Assembly (NCBI GenBank): GCA_034666665.1
Contig: JAXDLK010000341.1
Location: 1 to 8,553, forward strand
Reading direction: 5' to 3'
DNA: 8,553 nucleotides
Source of the DNA: JAXDLK01 sp034666665
GTDB lineage: Bacteria; Desulfobacterota; Binatia; JACPRU01
Shown here: piece by piece, positions 5,538 through 8,553 of the stretch
Position numbering within the stretch: position 1 is the first letter of the stretch
How the letters are laid out: every line of letters begins with the position of its first letter
Program-made: the position numbers and the translations under genes
Notes under the pieces: model-generated
What the model was told of the DNA's origin: nothing
Seen by the model: the letters and a program-made list of their open reading frames with translations, nothing else
Databases searched by the model: none

Positions 5538-7877
5538 ATGCCGAGGACGCCGTCGCGCTTTCGACCGCGCGAGACCGCCCGGCACCGCTTCCTGCCTCGC
5601 TCGAAGCCGCTCCGCTGGCTCGTCTACGGAGCCGCGGCGCTCCTGCTGGCGTCCGCCACGGGAGCGCTGCTCTTCTATCGCGCGGTCGAGAGGGGTCTGC
5701 CCGCGATCGAGCAGCTCGCGAACTACCAGCCGTCCACGGCCTCGCAGGTGTTCGCGGCGGACGGCACGCGGATCGGCGAGTTCTACTTCGAGAAGCGGTA
5801 TCTCGTCCCCCTCGACAAGATTCCCGAGATGGTGCGCCAGGCCTTCATCGCCGCCGAGGACGCGGATTTCTATCGCCACGGGGGCGTGGACGCCGGCGGC
5901 ATGATCCGCGCCTTCTACCACAACGTGGTCGCGGGCGAGGTCGTGCAAGGCGGCAGCACGATCACGCAGCAAGTCGTGAAGGCGCTGCTCCTGAACCCGG
6001 AGAGGAGCTACGAGCGAAAGATCAAGGAGATCCTGCTCGCGCTCCGCATCGAGCGGCAGCTCTCGAAGGACCAGATCCTCTATCTCTACCTGAACCAGAT
6101 CTACCTCGGCTCCGGAGCGTACGGGGTGGCGGCCGCGGCGGGACACTACTTCGACAAGGACATCAAGGACCTCTCCCTCGCGGAGGCCGCCGTGCTCGCC
6201 GGGCTGCCGCAAGCGCCCAGCCGCTACTCGCCGATCCGTCACCCGGAACGGGCGCGCCGCCGGCAGCTCTACGTCCTCGAACGCATGGAGGGAGAGGGGT
6301 TCATCACTCGCGAGCAGAAGCGCGTCGCGATCGCCGAAGGCATCCGTCTGAACGCTTCGCGAAGCCGCTCCTACTTGCGTGCCCCGCACTACGTCGAGCA
6401 CGTGCGCCGCTTCCTCGAGGGCCGCTACGGCGGCCGCGCGCCGTACCAGCTCGGTCTCGAGATCTACACTCCGCTCGACCTCGGGATGCAGGACGCGGCC
6501 GAGGAAGCGCTCCGCGACGGCCTCCGCGCTCTCGATCGCCGGCGCGGCTACCGCGGCCCGCACCGGCACCTCGATGGGGAGACCATCCGCAAGTTCCTCG
6601 ACGACCAGGCGCGGACGCTCGATCCCGCCGACCTCGCGCCTGGCAAGACGGTCGAGGCGGTGGTGATGGGTGCGAATCGCGCGCGCGCCACCCTGTTCGT
6701 CGGCTCCACCGCGGCGATTCTCCCCGCGGAAGGGATGGCCTGGTCGAAGAGCTTCACGCCGCAGAAGCTCCGCGTCGGTGACGTCATCCGCGTGCGCATC
6801 GAGAGCAAGGGCAAGGACGGCGTCCTGCAGGGGACGCTCGACCAGGAGCCGGAGGTCGAGGGCGCGCTGCTCGCCCTCGACACGGCCACGGGATCGGTGC
6901 GCGCGATGGTCGGCGGCTCGACCTTTCACCAGAGCCAGTTCAACCGAGCGGTGCAGGCTCTTCGCCAGCCGGGCTCCGCGTTCAAGCCGTTCGTCTACGC
7001 GGCGGCGCTCGACCACGAATATACGCCCGCCTCGATCGTGCTCGACGCCCCGGTCGTCTACCAGGACTGGAACAAGGTCTGGAAGCCCGAGAACTACGAC
7101 GAGAAGTGGCACGGCCCGACCACGCTCCGCGACGCGCTCACCTTTTCGCGGAACGTCGTCACGGTGAAGGTCGCCGCCGACATCGGCCTCCCTTACTTGA
7201 CGTCGTACCTGCCGCGGTTCGGCTTCGCTCGCCCGTTCGCGCAGCACCTCTCGATCGCGCTCGGGAGCGTCGAGGTGACGCTGCTCGAGCTCGTCCGCGC
7301 CTACGACGTGTTCGCCACCCAGGGAAAGCTCTTCGACCCCATCTTCGTCAGCCGCATCGCGGACCGCTCCGGGCGCGTGCTCGAGGAGCGCGACCCGTCG
7401 TTCCAGCAGGTGCTGTCGCCCGAGACCTCGTACCTGATGACGAGCCTGATGGAGGACGTGATCCGTCGCGGCACCGGCCGGCGCGCCCTCGCGCTCGGTC
7501 GTCCGGCCGCGGGCAAGACCGGCACGACCAACGAGCACATGGACGCATGGTTCGTCGGCTACACGCCGGACCTCGTCGCCGGCGTCTGGGTAGGGTTCGA
7601 CGAGAAGCGGATCCTCGGCAAGAAGGAGACCGGCGGTCGCGCGGCAGTGCCGATCTGGCTCGATTTCATGCAGAAGGCGCTCGCCAAGACGCCGGTCAGC
7701 GACTTCCCGATCCCGCCCGGGGTGGTGTTCGTGAACATCGACAAGCAGACCGGGCTCCGCGCGGCGCCGGACGAGGGCGAGATCCTGCTCGAGTGCTTCC
7801 GCCGCGGCAACGAACCGCAGGAGGTCGCCAAGCGAGCAACGCTGACCGCGGACGATTTCTTCCGCAACGACTTCTGA
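5538..7877 (+). CDS. Class A penicillin-binding protein 1A (bifunctional peptidoglycan glycosyltransferase/transpeptidase)
   Basis: A 779-residue protein that polymerises lipid II and cross-links peptidoglycan stem peptides on the outer face of the membrane. A basic cytoplasmic N-terminus precedes one membrane anchor at about 27-47. The GT51 domain shows EDADFYRHGG (catalytic Glu107) at 107-116, GGSTITQQ at 138-145, RKIKEILLALRIE near 160-172 and NQIYLGSGAYGV at 186-197. A beta-rich OB-like linker spans about 370-440. The transpeptidase domain has the SxxK motif in PGSAFK (Ser480, Lys483), SRN at 537-539 and KTGTT at 660-664. All catalytic motifs are intact, and domain order and size match PBP1A (mrcA/ponA type). 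In-frame upstream starts exist (ATG 5433, GTG 5481) but would extend into the palindromic region; ATG 5538 fits the candidate promoter and the usual N-terminus. The TGA stop lies inside the left arm of the downstream palindrome. Confidence 0.95.
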   Translation: MPRTPSRFRPRETARHRFLPRSKPLRWLVYGAAALLLASATGALLFYRAVERGLPAIEQLANYQPSTASQVFAADGTRIGEFYFEKRYLVPLDKIPEMVRQAFIAAEDADFYRHGGVDAGGMIRAFYHNVVAGEVVQGGSTITQQVVKALLLNPERSYERKIKEILLALRIERQLSKDQILYLYLNQIYLGSGAYGVAAAAGHYFDKDIKDLSLAEAAVLAGLPQAPSRYSPIRHPERARRRQLYVLERMEGEGFITREQKRVAIAEGIRLNASRSRSYLRAPHYVEHVRRFLEGRYGGRAPYQLGLEIYTPLDLGMQDAAEEALRDGLRALDRRRGYRGPHRHLDGETIRKFLDDQARTLDPADLAPGKTVEAVVMGANRARATLFVGSTAAILPAEGMAWSKSFTPQKLRVGDVIRVRIESKGKDGVLQGTLDQEPEVEGALLALDTATGSVRAMVGGSTFHQSQFNRAVQALRQPGSAFKPFVYAAALDHEYTPASIVLDAPVVYQDWNKVWKPENYDEKWHGPTTLRDALTFSRNVVTVKVAADIGLPYLTSYLPRFGFARPFAQHLSIALGSVEVTLLELVRAYDVFATQGKLFDPIFVSRIADRSGRVLEERDPSFQQVLSPETSYLMTSLMEDVIRRGTGRRALALGRPAAGKTGTTNEHMDAWFVGYTPDLVAGVWVGFDEKRILGKKETGGRAAVPIWLDFMQKALAKTPVSDFPIPPGVVFVNIDKQTGLRAAPDEGEILLECFRRGNEPQEVAKRATLTADDFFRNDF

Positions 7878-7959
7878 AAAAGGGGTCGGGAGTCTTTTTT
7901 CATCGGTCAGGGCGTCTTTGGTTCGGCCTGACCGACCGCAAAAGACTCCCGACCCCTTT

Positions 7960-7963
<4 letters not shown>
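7874..7963. terminator. Long REP/MITE-like palindrome acting as bidirectional terminator between convergent genes
   Basis: The outer arms are 7874-7898 and 7940-7963. They start CTGAAAAAGGGGTCGG and end CCGACCCCTTTTCAG, and are complementary throughout except for one extra A in the left arm. An inner stem CGGTCAGG (7904-7911) / CCTGACCG (7927-7934) encloses a 15-nt loop, so the whole ~90 bp can fold into one long hairpin. T-runs (TTTTTT at 7895-7900; TTTT on the opposite strand at 7940-7943) sit at the inner ends of the arms. The AAAGGGGTCGGGAGTCTTTT sequence matches my memory of a repeat dispersed in many environmental bacterial genomes, sometimes near REP-associated Y1 transposases. No transposase is present here. 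Both flanking genes use TGA codons inside the terminal CTGA of each arm. Confidence 0.85.

Positions 7964-8553
<590 letters not shown>

Overview
The window is a GC-rich, gene-dense piece of bacterial chromosome. It carries two hopanoid side-chain genes (hpnG, hpnH), a class A penicillin-binding protein, and two palindromic repeats of the kind scattered through large GC-rich genomes. The pattern fits a hopanoid-producing bacterium with a peptidoglycan wall, such as an Acidobacteriota or deltaproteobacterial-type lineage. This placement is a guess from gene content and base composition; no rRNA or other taxonomic marker is present.

Left and centre (about 1-5415, minus strand, read right to left): one tightly packed gene string, probably a single operon. 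In order it holds an ArnT-like membrane glycosyltransferase, HpnG (start overlapping the glycosyltransferase stop), HpnH (33 nt later, with a strong ribosome binding site), a Sir2-type NAD-dependent deacylase (40 nt later), a Memo-family protein (GTG start overlapping the sirtuin stop as GTGA), and the first codons of a DegT/DnrJ/EryC1/StrS-type aminotransferase that runs off the left edge. HpnH adds the 5'-deoxyadenosyl group of SAM to a hopene, and HpnG removes adenine to leave ribosylhopane. The cluster therefore encodes the first two steps of C35 extended hopanoid synthesis. The neighbouring glycosyltransferase and sugar-type aminotransferase suggest, but do not prove, a link to decoration of a lipid or glycan.

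Right (5416-8553): a 122-bp divergent intergenic region contains nested palindromes and a candidate promoter that would give an almost leaderless transcript of a plus-strand PBP1A gene. PBP1A converges on the 3' part of a class II-type histone-deacetylase family gene that enters from the right edge. Between them lies a long palindrome (about 90 bp) that looks like a REP/MITE-type element. It supplies the stop codons of both genes and can act as a bidirectional terminator.

The window is mostly recognisable housekeeping and lipid metabolism. The unusual parts are at junctions: a tandem duplication of a ribosome binding site plus start codon, a repeat element translated as a C-terminal tail on Memo, a probable CTG start for hpnG, the inverted-repeat divergent region, and the stop-donating palindrome. 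I see no phage, CRISPR, transposase, tRNA or rRNA. No stretch over 300 bp lacks a gene.
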